Shown: positions 13,357-13,902 of the stretch, one piece after another
Numbering within the stretch: the first letter of the stretch is position 1
Layout of the letters: every line of letters starts with the position of its first letter
Assembly: GCA_007117775.1 (NCBI GenBank)
Contig: SKFX01000241.1
Span: forward strand, 1-13,902
DNA: 13,902 bases
From: Ilumatobacteraceae bacterium
Lineage (GTDB): Bacteria; Actinomycetota; Acidimicrobiia; Acidimicrobiales; Ilumatobacteraceae
Direction of reading: 5' to 3'
Program-made: the position numbers and the translations under genes
Notes under the pieces: generated by a model
Database searches by the model: none
Seen by the model: only the letters and a program-made list of their open reading frames with translations
What the model was told of the DNA's origin: nothing

Positions 13357-13902
13357 TCAGAACAGACTGGCCTGCGGCGACGTCCGCTTGAGGCCACTCC
13401 AGGGCTGTTTGTCCATGAACACCCAGGAGCGGCGATGGATCGCGGATGGGCCGTAGCCAACGAGGCCGGCGCGATGACGCACACATGGATACCCCTTATT
13501 GGACTGCAATGACCACAAGGGGTAGTGCTCGGCCAGATCGCGCATCAGCCGGTCGCGCTGCACTTTGGCGATGATGCTCGCCGCCGCGACGCTGAGGCAG
13601 TCCCGATCGGCCTTCGGACGCATCACGACGCGCCGCACTTGGCCACTCACGAAATCCCACGTGCCATCAGCGATCGCCACCGCGGGGTCAAGGCCGTCGG
13701 CGCGCAGCGCATCGAGCGCCCGAGCCGTCGCCAGACGCTGTGCATCAGCCATACCGAGTTCGTCACATTCCAGATGCGACGCCGCACCGATCGCCCACTG
13801 ACATTGATCGATGAGCGCATCGTGCACCTGTTCGCGCACCGATTCCGACAACATCTTGGAATCACGGATCCGCGCGAAGACACCAGCACGCCCGTTATCT
13901 CT
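13357..13902 (-). CDS. rnhB: Ribonuclease HII, 5' end beyond right edge
   Basis: RNase HII cleaves RNA in RNA-DNA hybrids and initiates removal of single ribonucleotides from DNA. The frame is open to the window edge: 16 codons (ending ARIRDSK) precede MLSESVREQ, and RDSKMLSE is a standard internal RNase HII motif, so the ATG at 13854 is not the start. The N-terminal GxDExGRG with the first two catalytic acids is off-window. The third acid is in AIADGTWDF, and the fourth lies at KADRDCLSVAAASIIAKVQR. The C-terminal KGYPCVRHRAGLVGYGPSAI and HRRSWVFMD are typical. About 181 residues are visible. Confidence 0.96.
   Translation of the reverse strand, partial: RDNGRAGVFARIRDSKMLSESVREQVHDALIDQCQWAIGAASHLECDELGMADAQRLATARALDALRADGLDPAVAIADGTWDFVSGQVRRVVMRPKADRDCLSVAAASIIAKVQRDRLMRDLAEHYPLWSLQSNKGYPCVRHRAGLVGYGPSAIHRRSWVFMDKQPWSGLKRTSPQASLF

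Overview
The window is GC-rich DNA from a bacterium of the phylum Actinomycetota. Four things point there: an imuA'-imuB-dnaE2 type SOS mutasome, LexA boxes of the actinobacterial form TCGAAC-N4-GTTCGA, a small excisionase/BldC-like helix-turn-helix, and many start codons placed a few bases after a TAnnnT -10 element, as in leaderless transcripts. A deep-branching lineage such as Acidimicrobiia is my guess, not a demonstrated placement. Nearly all of the sequence is coding. I see no tRNA, rRNA, insertion sequence, phage gene or CRISPR array, and no gene-free stretch longer than about 160 bases.

Region 1 (1-4050, all minus strand) is an error-prone DNA repair block. In transcription order it is imuA' (3990-3238), imuB (3227-1845), a Nudix hydrolase (1790-1185) and the 5' part of dnaE2 (1121 to the left edge). 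One SOS box precedes imuA' and two abutting boxes precede dnaE2, so the cassette appears to be two LexA-controlled units. ImuB seems to lack the N-terminal 60-70 residues of the usual Y-family fold.

Region 2 (4051-5497, minus strand) holds a CarH/LitR-like regulator with the W-x9-EH adenosylcobalamin photosensor motif, and a small protein resembling the Nfu N-terminal domain. Divergent from these is an acyl-CoA dehydrogenase (5597-6862), followed by a putative 59-residue membrane protein.

Region 3 (7107-11833) is mainly a zinc-limitation block: a Fur-family regulator (probably Zur), a cysteine-free type B ribosomal protein L31, and a ZnuABC-type importer. The importer is split into znuC on the minus strand and znuA-znuB on the plus strand. 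A perfect 13-bp Zur-like palindrome lies in the shared promoter region. ZnuA carries a very long His/Asp-rich loop built from nucleotide-level repeats, and ZnuC and ZnuB also have metal-binding-looking tails. The molybdenum cofactor gene mogA sits inside this block.

Region 4 (11883-13902) has otsA (trehalose-6-phosphate synthase), convergent with rnhB (RNase HII), whose 5' end lies beyond the right edge.
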